From Nocardioides sp. B-3 (GTDB taxonomy: Bacteria; Actinomycetota; Actinomycetes; Propionibacteriales; Nocardioidaceae), in NCBI RefSeq assembly GCF_024703895.1, contig NZ_CP087968.1, positions 4,216,001 through 4,280,000 on the forward strand: 64,000 nucleotides of DNA. Direction: 5' to 3'. The notes below the pieces were generated by a model. It did no database searches. It had not been told where the DNA came from and was given only the letters and a program-made list of their open reading frames with translations. Position 1 is the stretch's first letter. Each line of letters begins with the position of its first letter. Position numbers and translations under genes: made by a program. Positions 55,498-64,000 of this stretch are shown piece after piece.

Positions 55498-56661
55498 TGG
55501 ACCTCACTCTGTCGGAATCCGAGGCTGCCTTCCGCGACGAGGCGCGGACCCGGCTGGCCGAGAACGTCCCGACCACTCCCCTGCCGTCGATGGACACGGC
55601 CGAAGGCTTCGTCGCGCACCAGTCGTGGGAGGCGCGGCTGAGTGAAGCGCGCTGGTCGGTGGTCGCGTGGCCGTCGCGGTTCCGGTGGCCGCGACGCCTC
55701 GCTCGTGGAATGGGTGCTCTTCGAGGAGGAGTACTACCGCGCCGGTGCGCCCGGTCGTGTCTCGCAGAACGGGATCTTCCTGCTCGCGCCGATCCTCTTC
55801 GACCACGGCACTCCCGACCAGCAGGAGAGGCTCTTGCCGTCGATGGCGAGCGGCGAGACGGTGTGGGCTCAGGCGTGGTCCGAGCCCGAGGCGGGTTCCG
55901 ACCTTGCGTCGTTGCGCTCGATCGCCGTACGCGATGACGACCGCGGTGGCTGGGTGCTGTCCGGACAGAAGACCCGGTCCTCGCGGGCGGCCTACGCGCA
56001 CTGGGGCTTCGGGCTCTTCCGCTCCGATCCCGCGGCCGAGCGGCACCGCGGCCTGACCTACTTCCTGTTCCCGCTGGACGCCGACGGGGTCACGGTGCGT
56101 CCGATCGCCCAGCTCGATGGCGAGGCCGGCTTCGCCGAGATCTTCTTCGACGACGTCTTCGTCCCGGACAGTGACGTCCCGGGCGCGCCCGGCGACGGCT
56201 GGCACGTCGCGATGAGCACCGCCGGCAACGAGCGCGGCCTGTCCCTGCGCTCCCCGGGCGGTTCTGCGCGGCCGCGGATCGACTCGTCTCGCTGTACGGC
56301 GACCTTGGTTTCGACACGCTCGCTGGCGCTCGCTGCTCAACCAGCGGACGAGACGTCGTCGATGCCCGGATCAAGGCGCAGTCCTACCGCCTCTACACAT
56401 GGGGCACGGTCACCCGGCTCGCCGACGGAGGCGAGATGGGCGCGGCCGGCTCGGTGAACAAGGTCTTCTGGTCCGAGCTCGACGTCGCGCTCCACGAGAC
56501 CGCGCTGGACCTGCTCGGCCCGGAGTCCGAGGTGGAGTCGGCCCTGGACCGACGGCTACCTCTTCTCGCTCTCCGGCCCGATCTACGCCGGCACCAACGA
56601 GATCCAGCGCAACATCGTCGCCGAGCGGATCCTCGGACTCCCGAAGGAGCCCCGCCGATGA
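55497..56661 (+). CDS. fadE31: Acyl-CoA dehydrogenase, FadE31-like
   Basis: This flavoprotein dehydrogenase of about 387 codons shows LVEWVLFEEEYYRAGAPGRVSQNG, the flavin/substrate motif WAQAWSEPEAGSDLASLRS and the C-terminal GPIYAGTNEIQRNIVAERIL. It matches FadE31, the partner of FadE32, in the C/D-ring degradation set. Frames break near 55675, 56263 and 56550. Between VSLYGD and RDVVDARIK the restored frame runs through a dispersed repeat (56303-56347) encoding LGFDTLAGARCSTSG, an insertion not expected in this family. Confidence 0.83.
56303..56347. repeat. Dispersed repeat family C, copy 2, inside fadE31
   Basis: CCTTGGTTTCGACACGCTCG...GCTGCTCAACCAGCGG matches the copy at 44351-44394, differing mainly in the middle. 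In the restored fadE31 frame it is open and adds about 15 residues. Confidence 0.72.
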
Positions 56662-57582
56662 AATTCATTCACGACAATGAACAACGCGACTTCGCCGCGA
56701 CGCTCGACAAGCTCCTCACCGCCAGCGACACGGTGGCGATCGCCCGCGCGTGGGCCGCGGGCGACACCGCCCCGGGACTTGCCCTGTGGCAGACGCTCGC
56801 GGAGCAGGGCGTGACGCAGCTGGCCACCGAGGCCACGCCCGTCGACGTCTGCATCGCGTTCGAGGCACTCGGCCGGCACGCGGTCGCGGGCCCCCGGGTC
56901 GAGTCGGCGGCCTACCTCCCCGTCGCCCTCGGCCATGAGGTCGAGAGCGTGGCCACCGTGGCCGTGCCTCCGCACGTTCCCTACGCGCTCGACGCCGACG
57001 TCGCCGAGCAGGTCTTCCTCGTCGACGGCGACGCCCCCGGTGGATGCGACGGTCGGAGAGGTGAGGACGTCGATCGATCGGACCCGACGGCTCGCCGTGG
57101 TCACCGCGGAGGTTGAGGAGGAACGAAGGCCCGTCACGAAGCCCGCGCTCGACGCCGCCTTCGACCCGGCCGTCCCGGCGACGGCGGCGCAGCTGCTCGG
57201 CGCGGGCGAGCGGATCCCGGCCGACTCGGTCACCTACGTGAAGCAGCGCAAGCAGTTCGGTCGCGAGATCGGGTCCTACCAGTGGATCAAGCACCAGCTT
57301 GCCGACGTCCGGATCGCGCTCGACTTCGCCCGGCCACTGATCGACGGAGCGGCCGTCATGCTCGAGGGACCGGATCGCGCACGTGATGTCTCGGCGGCCA
57401 AGGTCGCGGCCGGCGACGCGGCCTACCTCGCCTCGCGCGTGGGGCTGCAGGTGCACGGCGCGATCGGCTACACCGCCGAGTTCGACCTGTCGCTGTGGCT
57501 GCTCAAGGTCCGCGCGCTGGTCAACGCCCGGGGCACTCCCGACTTCCACCGCGGTCGCGTGCTGGAGTCGCTCACCCGCTGA
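56658..57582 (+). CDS. fadE32: Acyl-CoA dehydrogenase, FadE32-like
   Basis: This shorter, divergent acyl-CoA dehydrogenase of about 308 codons starts MKFIHDNEQRDFAATLDKLL. The C-terminal helical domain is clear: VKQRKQFGREIGSYQWIKHQLADVRIALDFARPLI and VGLQVHGAIGYTAEFDLSLWL. Such short FadE proteins form heterotetramers with a full-length partner, here FadE31. The frame breaks near 57042. ATG overlaps the fadE31 stop; its own stop overlaps the convergent permease gene by 11 bases. Confidence 0.83.
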
Positions 57583-58307
57583 TGGCCACGTTGCCGAGGG
57601 CGACCAACGCGGTGAGCAGCAGCCCGCCGAGCACGATGGATCGGAACCTCTCGGGAGAGAGTCGCTCGAAGATCCGGTCGCCGATGGCCCAGCCGAGCGG
57701 CAGGCCGACGACGCCTCCGATGGCGGCCGCCCAGATGACCGCGTGCAGCTGACCGAGTACGGCGAAGGCGGCGACGGCCACGGCGTCCCGGCTGCAGAAG
57801 ACGGCTTGCAAGGTCGCGCGGAACCGCTGGGCCGGAAGGCGCGCGCCGTGCAGTGACAGCACGAGCGGCGGACCGTTCATCCCGGTCGACGTGAGCAGGA
57901 CGCCGCTCGTCACGCCGGCGGCCCAGACGGATGGTCGGCCGGCGGGCAGGGCAAGGTCTCGCCACAACATCAGCACCGCGAGCAGCAACGCCAACGCCAC
58001 GAGGGCGGTCAGGGAGTGCTCGTCGAACGACATCAGCGCGACGACGCCCACGGGCATGCCCATCACCCCGGTGAGGGTGAGAGCCCGGGCGAGGGGTACG
58101 TCGACGTGCGCGTTCGCGCCGCCGGGCGCCCGCCGAGAGCAGCAGGCTGACCATGGTGGCCGCGACGACCGCGGTGGTGGGGCTGACGGCGAGGGCCAGC
58201 AACGGCACCGCGACCAGCGAGGAACCGAAGCCGCTCACCGCCCGGGCGACGGCGGCGAGCAGGAAGATGACGGCACCGATGCCGGCGATGGTGAGGAGTT
58301 CAGCCAC
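57572..58307 (-). CDS. TSUP (TauE/SafE) family permease
   Basis: This membrane protein of about 245 codons has multiple helices: IAGIGAVIFLLAAVARAVSGFGSSLVAVPLLALAV at the start, and a second half beginning LTLTGVMGMPVGVVALM with GVTSGVLLTSTGMNGPPLVL. The TSUP family moves sulfonates, sulfite and other small organic anions. The frame breaks near 58130. GTG 58307 overlaps the stop of the upstream MaoC gene by eight bases, so it is the last gene of the side-chain operon; its role there is unexplained. Confidence 0.82.
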
Positions 58308-59079
58308 CGAAGGCGACGTGTCCGGCCGTGACCGCGGGGCGACCATCGACGGTCACCCCGAACGAGGACCCCCATGCCTGCACCTGCAGCGTGTCTCCCG
58401 GGAAGACCGGCGCGGCGAACCTGCCGGAGAGCGCCTTCAGGGAGGCAGGGTGGACGCCACGTGCGTCAGCGAGGGCGACGACCGCCATCCCGATCGTGCA
58501 CAGGCCGTGCATGAAGGGGCGCGGCATGCCCGCAGCCGCCGCGGCGGCGGGATCGACGTGCATCGCGTGCCGGTCGCCGAGCAGCCGGTAGAGCGCGGGC
58601 TGCTGGGCGGACGTCGCCACGTCCACGCTCAGGTCGGCGTCGCCGTCGGGGCCGCCGGCCGACGAGGGTCCTCGCTCGCCACCGAAGCCACCGAAGCCGG
58701 GGGCGAAGATCGACCGAGTCGCGACGAAGTAGTCGGACGTCACCTCGATGTCGTAGACCGCGGCTGCTCCCTTGTCCCAGACGTTGCTGACGCGGGCGGT
58801 CATCGTGACCTCGCCGGCTCGGGGCATGGGTGCCGGGACGCGGAGGGCTTGGGCGCCGTGGACCGCCGTCGAGGTGTCGAACGCCCCGGCGGAGCCGAGC
58901 GCGTCCGGCGCCCACTGGGCCGGGGTCAGCCCGAAGGTGGGCAGCACGCGCAGCTGGTCCTCGAAGACGAGGTCGAGGCGCGACGGGGAGACTCCGAGCG
59001 CGAGCGCGTAGAGGATCGGGTCGCGGTCGCCGTACGACACCGTGCGGGTGCCGAGGTCACGGCCGATCCAGGTGCTCAT
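58300..59079 (-). CDS. MaoC-domain 2-enoyl-CoA hydratase (Hsd4B-like)
   Basis: This is an intact 259-residue double hot-dog protein. Its C-terminal half has the hydratase-2 motif DRHAMHVDPAAAAAAGMPRPFMHGLCTIGM, with the catalytic Asp and His. The N-terminal half (TRTVSYGDRDPILYALALG) is the catalytically inactive copy. It resembles Rv3538/Hsd4B, the hydratase used in cholesterol side-chain beta-oxidation. ATG 59079 overlaps the ltp2 stop (ATGA). Confidence 0.88.
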   Translation of the reverse strand: MSTWIGRDLGTRTVSYGDRDPILYALALGVSPSRLDLVFEDQLRVLPTFGLTPAQWAPDALGSAGAFDTSTAVHGAQALRVPAPMPRAGEVTMTARVSNVWDKGAAAVYDIEVTSDYFVATRSIFAPGFGGFGGERGPSSAGGPDGDADLSVDVATSAQQPALYRLLGDRHAMHVDPAAAAAAGMPRPFMHGLCTIGMAVVALADARGVHPASLKALSGRFAAPVFPGDTLQVQAWGSSFGVTVDGRPAVTAGHVAFGG

Positions 59080-60247
59080 GCCGCCCCCGGGGCCGGGCCG
59101 GAGGTGGGCACGCCGGTGCCGGCGGTGACGACCACGTTGCGGACGTTGCCGGGCTGGTTGACCGAGGTGCCGCGAACCAGCCGGACCGCCTCGGCGATGC
59201 CGTTCATGCCGTGCAGGTAGGCCTCGCCGAGCTGGCCGCCGTGGGTGTTGAGAGGCAGCGATCCGTCGAGCTCCGTGTGGCCGTCCCGGATGAAGTCCGC
59301 GGCCTCGCCGCGGCCACAGAAGCCGAGCTCTTCGAGCTGGGGCAGCACGAACGGCGTGAAGTGGTCGTAGAGCACGGCCGCCCGGATGTCGCTCGGGCGG
59401 AGTCCGGATTGTGCCCAGAGCTGGTTGCCGACGAGGCCCATCTCGGGGATGCCCGAGATCGACGGACGGTAGTAGGAGGTCATCATGTGCTGGTCGGCGC
59501 CCGAACCCCCGGGCCGCACCGACGACGAGCACCGGGACGTGCGGCAGGTCGCGAGCGCGCTCCGCCGAGACGACGACGAGTGCCCGGCCGCCGTCGGTCT
59601 CCCGGCAGCAGTCGAGCAGGTGCAACGGTTCTGCGATCCAGCGCGACGCCCGGTGCTCCTCGAGCGTGATCGGCCGCCCGTAGAAGTGCGCCTTCGGGTT
59701 GGTCGCCGCGCGCCCGGTCGATGACCGAGATGCGCCCGAAGTCCTCCGACGTGGCGCCGTACTCATGCATGTAGCGGCGGGCGAACATGCCCACCCACTG
59801 CGCGGGGGTCGAGAGCCCGAAGGGCGTCATCCGTGCGTACGCCGCACGGTCGGCGTTCGTGTCCATCGGACGGTCCGCCCGGCCGAGGCCGTAGCGCTCC
59901 CCCGACCTCTCGTTGAAGGCGCGCCAGCAGACGACGACGTCGGCGAGGCCCGCGTGGATGGCGGCGGCCGCGTGCGCGACGGTGCCGGCGGCCGCGCCAC
60001 CGCCGTGCGGGACGCGGGAGAAGAAGGACAGGTCGCCGATGCCGACGTTGCGGGCGACATGGATCTCGGCGCTCGTCTCGGCAGTGAAGGTGACCATGCC
60101 GTCGACGTCGCTGGGCCGCAGCCCAGAGTCGGCGATGGCGGCGGTCACGGCCTCGCAGGCGAGCTGCAGCTCGCTGCGGCCTGACTCCTTGGAGAACTCG
60201 GTGGCGCCGATGCCGGCGATCGCGGTCGCGCCCGAGAAGCCGCTCAC
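59076..60247 (-). CDS. ltp2: Steroid side-chain aldolase Ltp2
   Basis: This thiolase-fold protein of the SCP-x/Ltp2 family (about 390 codons) contains AIAGIGATEFSKESGRSELQLACEAV, VPHGGGAAAGTVAHAAAAIHAG and the C-terminal tyrosine-containing motif YDHFTPFVLPQLEELGFC with LNTHGGQLGEAYLHGMN. In cholesterol degraders Ltp2 performs the retro-aldol cleavage that removes the last side-chain carbons, in complex with the ChsH2 DUF35 domain. Frames break near 59715 and 59512. The GTG start overlaps the chsH1 stop (GTGA). Confidence 0.9.
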
Positions 60248-60621
60248 AGCTGCACCTCGACGAGACCCGAGACGTGCACGCCGATCTGGTTGGCGCCGAC
60301 GACGTCGACCGTCACGCGGTCGCCGTCGATGCCTGAGACCGACCCCGTGAGAGTCATGGTGTCGCCCGGGTAGTTGGGCGCTCCGAGCCGGATCCTGATC
60401 CGCTTCACGACGGCGGTCGGTCCGACCCACGACGTGACGAACCGGTCGACGAGGCCGTTGGTGGTCAGGATGTTCATGAAGATGTCCTGCGAGCCGCGCT
60501 CCTGAGCGAGGGCCGGGTCGTGGTGCACGTCCCGGTAGTCGCGGCTGGCGATCGCGGTGGCCACGATCAGGCTGCGGGTCAGTGGAATCTCCAGTGGGGG
60601 CAGGGTTTCGCCGATCCTCAC
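60244..60621 (-). CDS. chsH1: ChsH1, hot-dog subunit of the side-chain hydratase
   Basis: This is an intact 125-residue single hot-dog MaoC-like protein. It has the ChsH1 pattern IVATAIASRDYRDVHHDPALAQERGSQDIFMNILTTNGLV with the catalytic Asp-His pair. With ChsH2 it forms the heteromeric hydratase that hydrates the 3-oxo-pregna-diene-carboxyl-CoA intermediate. Encoded between ltp2 and fadE28. Confidence 0.92.
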   Translation of the reverse strand: MRIGETLPPLEIPLTRSLIVATAIASRDYRDVHHDPALAQERGSQDIFMNILTTNGLVDRFVTSWVGPTAVVKRIRIRLGAPNYPGDTMTLTGSVSGIDGDRVTVDVVGANQIGVHVSGLVEVQL

Positions 60622-61718
60622 GAGGCCACCTCCTCACGCGCGAGCACGGCGCCGAGGTCGGCGAGAGCGGCCGCCGACCCGCCGAGCGTGCTGGCGATCT
60701 GCTTGCCCCAGAGGAAGTTGCGGTGCACGGGGTAGTCGACGTCGACACCGATGCCGCCGTGCAGGTGCTGCACGCGGTGCACGACGTCGAGGCCGGCCCG
60801 GTCGCACCACCACTTCGCCACCAGCACGACGCGGGCCGCGTCGGGCTCATGGAGGGAGGCCGGGGCCTGCCACAGCGTGACGCGCATGGCGTCGATGTCG
60901 ATCCAGCAGTCGGCCAGCTGGTGCTGGGCCGACTGGAACGTCGCGAGCGGTCGTCCGAACTGCTCCCGTGTCGAGAGGTACGTCGCAGCGAGCCGCAGCG
61001 CCCCGTCGGCGACGCCCACTGGACGGCCGCGAGGGCGAGCGCGGCGAGGCGGAGGACGGCGGCCAGCGACTCGTCGTCACCGACCTGCTCGGCGACAGCG
61101 TCGGTCAGGGTGAGGTGGCCGGCCGGGTCGTGGCTCGTGGTCTCGGTCTGCTCCCGGGCGATCCCGTCGCCGTCGGTCTGGACCGGGAACAGCGCCGGAC
61201 CATCGCCGCCGGTGGCGGACACCAGCACGTGCGAGGCACCGAAAGGCGAGGGCACGACGGCCTTCGTCCCGGTGAGGCGCCAGCCATCCCCGGATCGGGT
61301 GGCGGCACATCGCGGCGTCGCGGGGGCCGCGCCGTCGAACTCCTCGAGGGCGAGCGTGATCCGCAGCGACCCGTCGGCGGCACCGGCGAGCAGCGCGTCG
61401 TGCTGGGCAGGGGTGCCGAAGGAGGCGACCGCGAGCGAGGCGACACCCGCCGACCACAAGGGCACCGGTGCGACGGTCCGACCCTGCTCCTCCGGGACGA
61501 CGCAGAGCGCGGCGACGTCGAGCCCGGCTCCGCCGTACGACTCCGGAAGGGCGAGGCCCGGGGAGGCCGGCGCTGGCGAGGTGCGCCCAGAGCTCCTCGT
61601 CGAGGTGGGTGACGGATCCTTCGACCTCGCGCACCCGGTCGGTGGTGGCGCGGTCGGTGAAGATCTCGCGAGCCGGGTCGCGGACGGCGACGAGGTCCTC
61701 GTCGTGGGTGAAGTCCAT
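60618..61718 (-). CDS. fadE28: Acyl-CoA dehydrogenase, FadE28 (ChsE) type
   Basis: This protein of about 367 codons is a degenerate FadE of the FadE28 class, the partner of FadE29. N-terminus MDFTHDEDLVAVRDPAREIF; middle GSLRITLALEEFDGAAPATP and SGDGWRLTGTKAVVPSPFGASHVLVS; C-terminal helical domain YLSTREQFGRPLATFQSAQHQLADCWI and HRVQHLHGGIGVDVDYPVHR. Frames break near 61570 and 61018. ATG 61718 overlaps the chsH2 stop (TGATG); its stop overlaps the chsH1 GTG. Together with fadE29 it should dehydrogenate the C3 side chain. Confidence 0.88.
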
Positions 61719-62608
61719 CAGTTCTCCCGGGAGACGAGGGGCCGGAAGACCGGCAGGGTCAGCTCGGGATCGGCGTCGAGCCACTCGACCTCGAGCGGCA
61801 TGCCGATGGTGAGGTCGTCGGCCGTGACGCCCGTGAGGTTGGTGATCAGGCGCGTGCCCTCCTCGAGCTCGACGACCGCGATCAGCAGCGGGTAGTCGAA
61901 GGCCGGGTGGCGCGGGTGGTGCGCCACGACGAAGGAGTAGAGGGTGCCGCGACCGCGCGCCTCGACCGTGTCCCAGTCGAAGGACTGGCACTCCGGGCAT
62001 GCAGGACCGGGCGGGTGCCGCAGCGTCTTGCAGCCGAGGCAGCGCTGCACGACGAGCCGGTGCTCGCGCGCGGCCTCGAACCAGAACGCGTTGTCGAGAT
62101 TGATCGCGGGGCGGGGTCGGGGCTCGAGCGCCGGGGATGGCCTGAAGCGCAACGTCCGCCAACGCTGGGTGGCGACGACCTCGCCGGCCGCGTCGCGGTA
62201 GGTCTTCAGGGTGGTCACGAACCGCCCGACACCCGAGCCGGTCGTCTTCTCCGGCGAGATCGACTCGACGACCTCCTCGACACTGAGGTGGTCACCGGGC
62301 ACGACCTCTCGCACGAGCTCGAGGTCCGAGTCGGTGGCGACGACGGACGTGTAGCCGCCCTCGGCCAGCAGCGCGACCAGCTCGTCGAACCCGCCAGCCG
62401 TGACGGTGGCACCGAAGCCGCGCATCGTCCGGGCCTGCATCATCGACGCCGGCGCGACGCCGTCACCCGCGAGGTAGCGCGGGTTGGAGTCCCCCATCGC
62501 CTCGACCCAGTGCCGGATCATCGGCACGTTCACCGGGTCGGCAGCCGGGCGCAGCGCGACGAGCGAGCGGCCCACGAAGGCGGCCAGCGCATCGTCGTAC
62601 GCACTCAT
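61718..62608 (-). CDS. chsH2: ChsH2, MaoC plus DUF35 fusion
   Basis: This is an intact 296-residue protein. The N-terminal MaoC-like hot-dog domain (residues about 1-150, lacking the full catalytic pair) is followed by a DUF35 module with a rubredoxin-like zinc ribbon (CLGCKTLRHPPGPACPEC) and an OB fold (GTLYSFVVAHHPRHPAFDYPLLIAVVELEEG). The MaoC half pairs with ChsH1; the DUF35 half binds Ltp2. It is placed between fadE29 and fadE28, whereas in M. tuberculosis it follows both. Confidence 0.92.
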   Translation of the reverse strand: MSAYDDALAAFVGRSLVALRPAADPVNVPMIRHWVEAMGDSNPRYLAGDGVAPASMMQARTMRGFGATVTAGGFDELVALLAEGGYTSVVATDSDLELVREVVPGDHLSVEEVVESISPEKTTGSGVGRFVTTLKTYRDAAGEVVATQRWRTLRFRPSPALEPRPRPAINLDNAFWFEAAREHRLVVQRCLGCKTLRHPPGPACPECQSFDWDTVEARGRGTLYSFVVAHHPRHPAFDYPLLIAVVELEEGTRLITNLTGVTADDLTIGMPLEVEWLDADPELTLPVFRPLVSREN

Positions 62609-63765
62609 CGCTTCGCCCTCGGCAGTCCGAGTCCCCGGGTCGCGACCATGTCGCGCAAGATGTCGTTGACTCCCCCGCCGAACGTGTTGACGATGCCCCG
62701 GCGCGACAGCTGCTCGACCTGTCCGTGGAGTACGGCGCCGGGCGACTCGGGACGGATCCGGCCCGCCGCACCGAGGACCTGCGTCAGGGTGCGTTGCACG
62801 TCGATGTGGGTCTCGGTGCCGTAGGTCTTGGCGGCGCCGGCAGTCGCGCCGGTGAGGTCGCCGGAGGCGACGGCGGTCGTCATCTTCCAGTTCATCAACC
62901 GCATCGCCTCGAGCTTGGCGTAGGTGCGCGCCATCTCGGACTGGACCCACGGCTGCTCGATCACGCCGGTGTCCTTGGCCCGAGCCAGCACGTTCTCCCA
63001 GAGCTGGATCATCCGGCCGCCGAGGGCAGCGAGGCCGATCCGCTCGTGGTTGAGCTGGGCGGTGATCAGCGACCAGCCGGCGTTGACCTCGCCGACGACA
63101 TCGCCGGCCGGGACGCGGATGTCGGTGTAGTAGGTCGCGGTCACGACCATGCCACCAACGGCCCGGATCGGGCTCCGTGGTGAAGCCGGGGTCGGTGGTC
63201 GGCACGATCAGGATCGAGATGCCCTTGTGCTTCGGGGCGTCGAGGTCCGTGCGCACGGCCAGCCAGACGAAGTCGGCAGTGTTGGCACCGGACGTGAAGA
63301 TCTTCTGGCCGTTCACCACGAAGTCCTCGCCGTCGCGCACCGCCCGGGTGGCGAGGGAGGCCAGTCGGTGCCGGCCGACGGCTCGGTGTAGCCGATCGCG
63401 AACACGATGTCGCCGGCCGGGATGCCGGGCAGGTAGGCCTGCTTCTGCTCCTCGGTGCCGTACTGCATGAGGGTCGGGCCGACCGTGTTGACGGTGACGA
63501 ACGGGAACGGCAGCCCGGCGCGCTGGACCTCGTCGAAGAAGACGTACTGCTCCTCGATCGAACGTCCCCGGCCGCCGTACTCGACCGGCCAGCCGATCCC
63601 GAGCCAGCCGTCGCGGCCGAGCATCTTCACGACCTCGCGGAAACGCAAGCCACCGACGCCTTCCTCGCCGACACGTCGCCGTACGTCGTCAGGAAGCAGC
63701 GCGGCGAAGTAGGCGCGCAGCTCCTTGCGGAGCTGTTGCTGGGCGGGGGTCTCGCGCAGGTCCAT
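62605..63765 (-). CDS. fadE29: Acyl-CoA dehydrogenase, FadE29 (ChsE) type
   Basis: This acyl-CoA dehydrogenase of 387 codons is a close match in motif order to mycobacterial FadE29: LRKELRAYFAALLPDDVRRRV, GWPVEYGGRGRSIEEQYVFFDE, the active-site motif FAIGYTEPSAGTD, VNGQKIFTSGANTADFVWLAVRTD and the end ITFGGGVN-type NTFGGGVNDILRDMVATRGL. Frames break near 63362 and 63175. The stop overlaps the chsH2 ATG (ATGA). FadE28-FadE29 form the alpha2beta2 dehydrogenase that introduces the side-chain double bond. Confidence 0.9.
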
Positions 63766-63793
63766 GGGGGTCCTCGGTGTTGTCTGGGGCCCG

Positions 63794-64000
63794 TCAGGGC
63801 AGGGAAGCGGAGTCGGCCGGCGGCCTCGAACTCCGCGCGCAGGGCGGCCTTGTCGGCATCGGCCATCGGGACGTAGGACGGAGCGCCGCGGCCCTCCCAG
63901 CGGTGGACGGGATCGGTGGTCCGCCAGCCCTCGAGCTGGATCGCCTTCTTCTGCAGCTTGTTGGAGCCGGTGGTCGGCAGCGCGTGCGAGAACCGGACGA
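63794..64000 (-). CDS. Acyl-CoA synthetase, C-terminal fragment (FadD17/FadD19-like)
   Basis: The window ends inside this gene. The last 65 or so residues show the ANL-enzyme C-terminus VRFSHALPTTGSNKLQKKAIQLEGW, with the catalytic lysine of the NKLQKK type, then DPVHRWEGRGAPSYV. The frame breaks near 63815, and the natural stop is at 63794. A FadD directly upstream of fadE29-chsH2-fadE28 would activate the sterol side-chain acid, as FadD19 or FadD17 does in mycobacteria. Confidence 0.72.
   Translation of the reverse strand, partial: SSGSRTRCRPPAPTSCRRRRSSSRAGGPPIPSTAGRAAALRPTSRWPMPTRPPCARSSRPPADSASLP

Overview
This is a high-GC actinobacterial chromosome segment. Its gene content and order point to a Nocardioides-like (Propionibacteriales) organism. 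From 1 to about 39.3 kb the genes follow the conserved actinobacterial block that in Mycobacterium runs from mltG/ruvX/alaS to thrS. From about 43 kb to the right edge there is a steroid (cholesterol-type) catabolic locus. Almost every long gene, including essential single-copy ones (alaS, aspS, relA, secD, secF, thrS), carries one to five single-base frame breaks, often next to CCGGG, CCTGG or CCAGG or short homopolymers. I read these as sequence errors and give each gene its full reconstructed span, with the approximate breakpoints stated.

Layout. 1-3.7 kb: mltG, ruvX, alaS and a DUF6167-like membrane protein. 3.7-8.6 kb: a small membrane protein, a methyltransferase, a DUF222/HNH endonuclease-like protein, a GNAT acetyltransferase, a Nudix hydrolase and rarA. 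8.6-14.9 kb: a complete peptide ABC importer in the order C-A-B-D-F. 15.1-19 kb: aspS, hisS and an MBL-fold hydrolase. 19-20.3 kb: a DUF349 protein. 20.4-26.4 kb: relA, apt, secF, secD, yajC. 26.5-31.3 kb: ruvB, ruvA, ruvC (with an SOS box), yebC, pdxT, pdxS. 31.4-37.2 kb: a PgsA1-type phosphatidyltransferase, an inositol-phosphatase-like enzyme, a 43-residue basic protein coupled to a carboxyethyl-ornithine-synthase-like enzyme, a two-domain ABM-like protein, a HIT protein, a TetR regulator and an AurF-like diiron protein. 37.3-41.3 kb: thrS, a SixA-like phosphatase, a ClpX-zinc-finger protein and a secreted SGNH hydrolase. 41.3-41.6 kb: an intergenic repeat island.

Steroid locus. Leftward from a KstR2-like operator region at 45.2 kb lie two SDR genes and an ABC exporter. 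Rightward lie echA20, ipdA, ipdB and ipdC (C/D-ring opening). After an unrelated-looking secreted beta-helix protein and its partner come fadA6 and an SDR (leftward) and fadD3, an echA gene, fadE31 and fadE32 (rightward), both diverging from a second, near-perfect KstR2-like operator at 53.01 kb. The right end, transcribed leftward, is a side-chain module: a fadD fragment, fadE29, chsH2, fadE28, chsH1, ltp2, an Hsd4B-like MaoC hydratase and a TSUP permease. Together these would thiolate, dehydrogenate, hydrate and retro-aldol-cleave the shortened sterol side chain, activate the remaining HIP ring skeleton (FadD3), and open and degrade rings C and D. kstR2 and fadE30, which sit between fadA6 and fadD3 in mycobacteria, are not in this window.

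Small-scale structure worth noting: dispersed palindromic repeats (three copies of one family; two hairpin families clustered at 41.3-41.6 kb; a third family that supplies a stop codon to one SDR gene and is inserted in frame in fadE31), a large palindrome in front of the AurF-like gene, and a hairpin between oppA and oppB. I saw no rRNA, tRNA, CRISPR array, insertion sequence or prophage.
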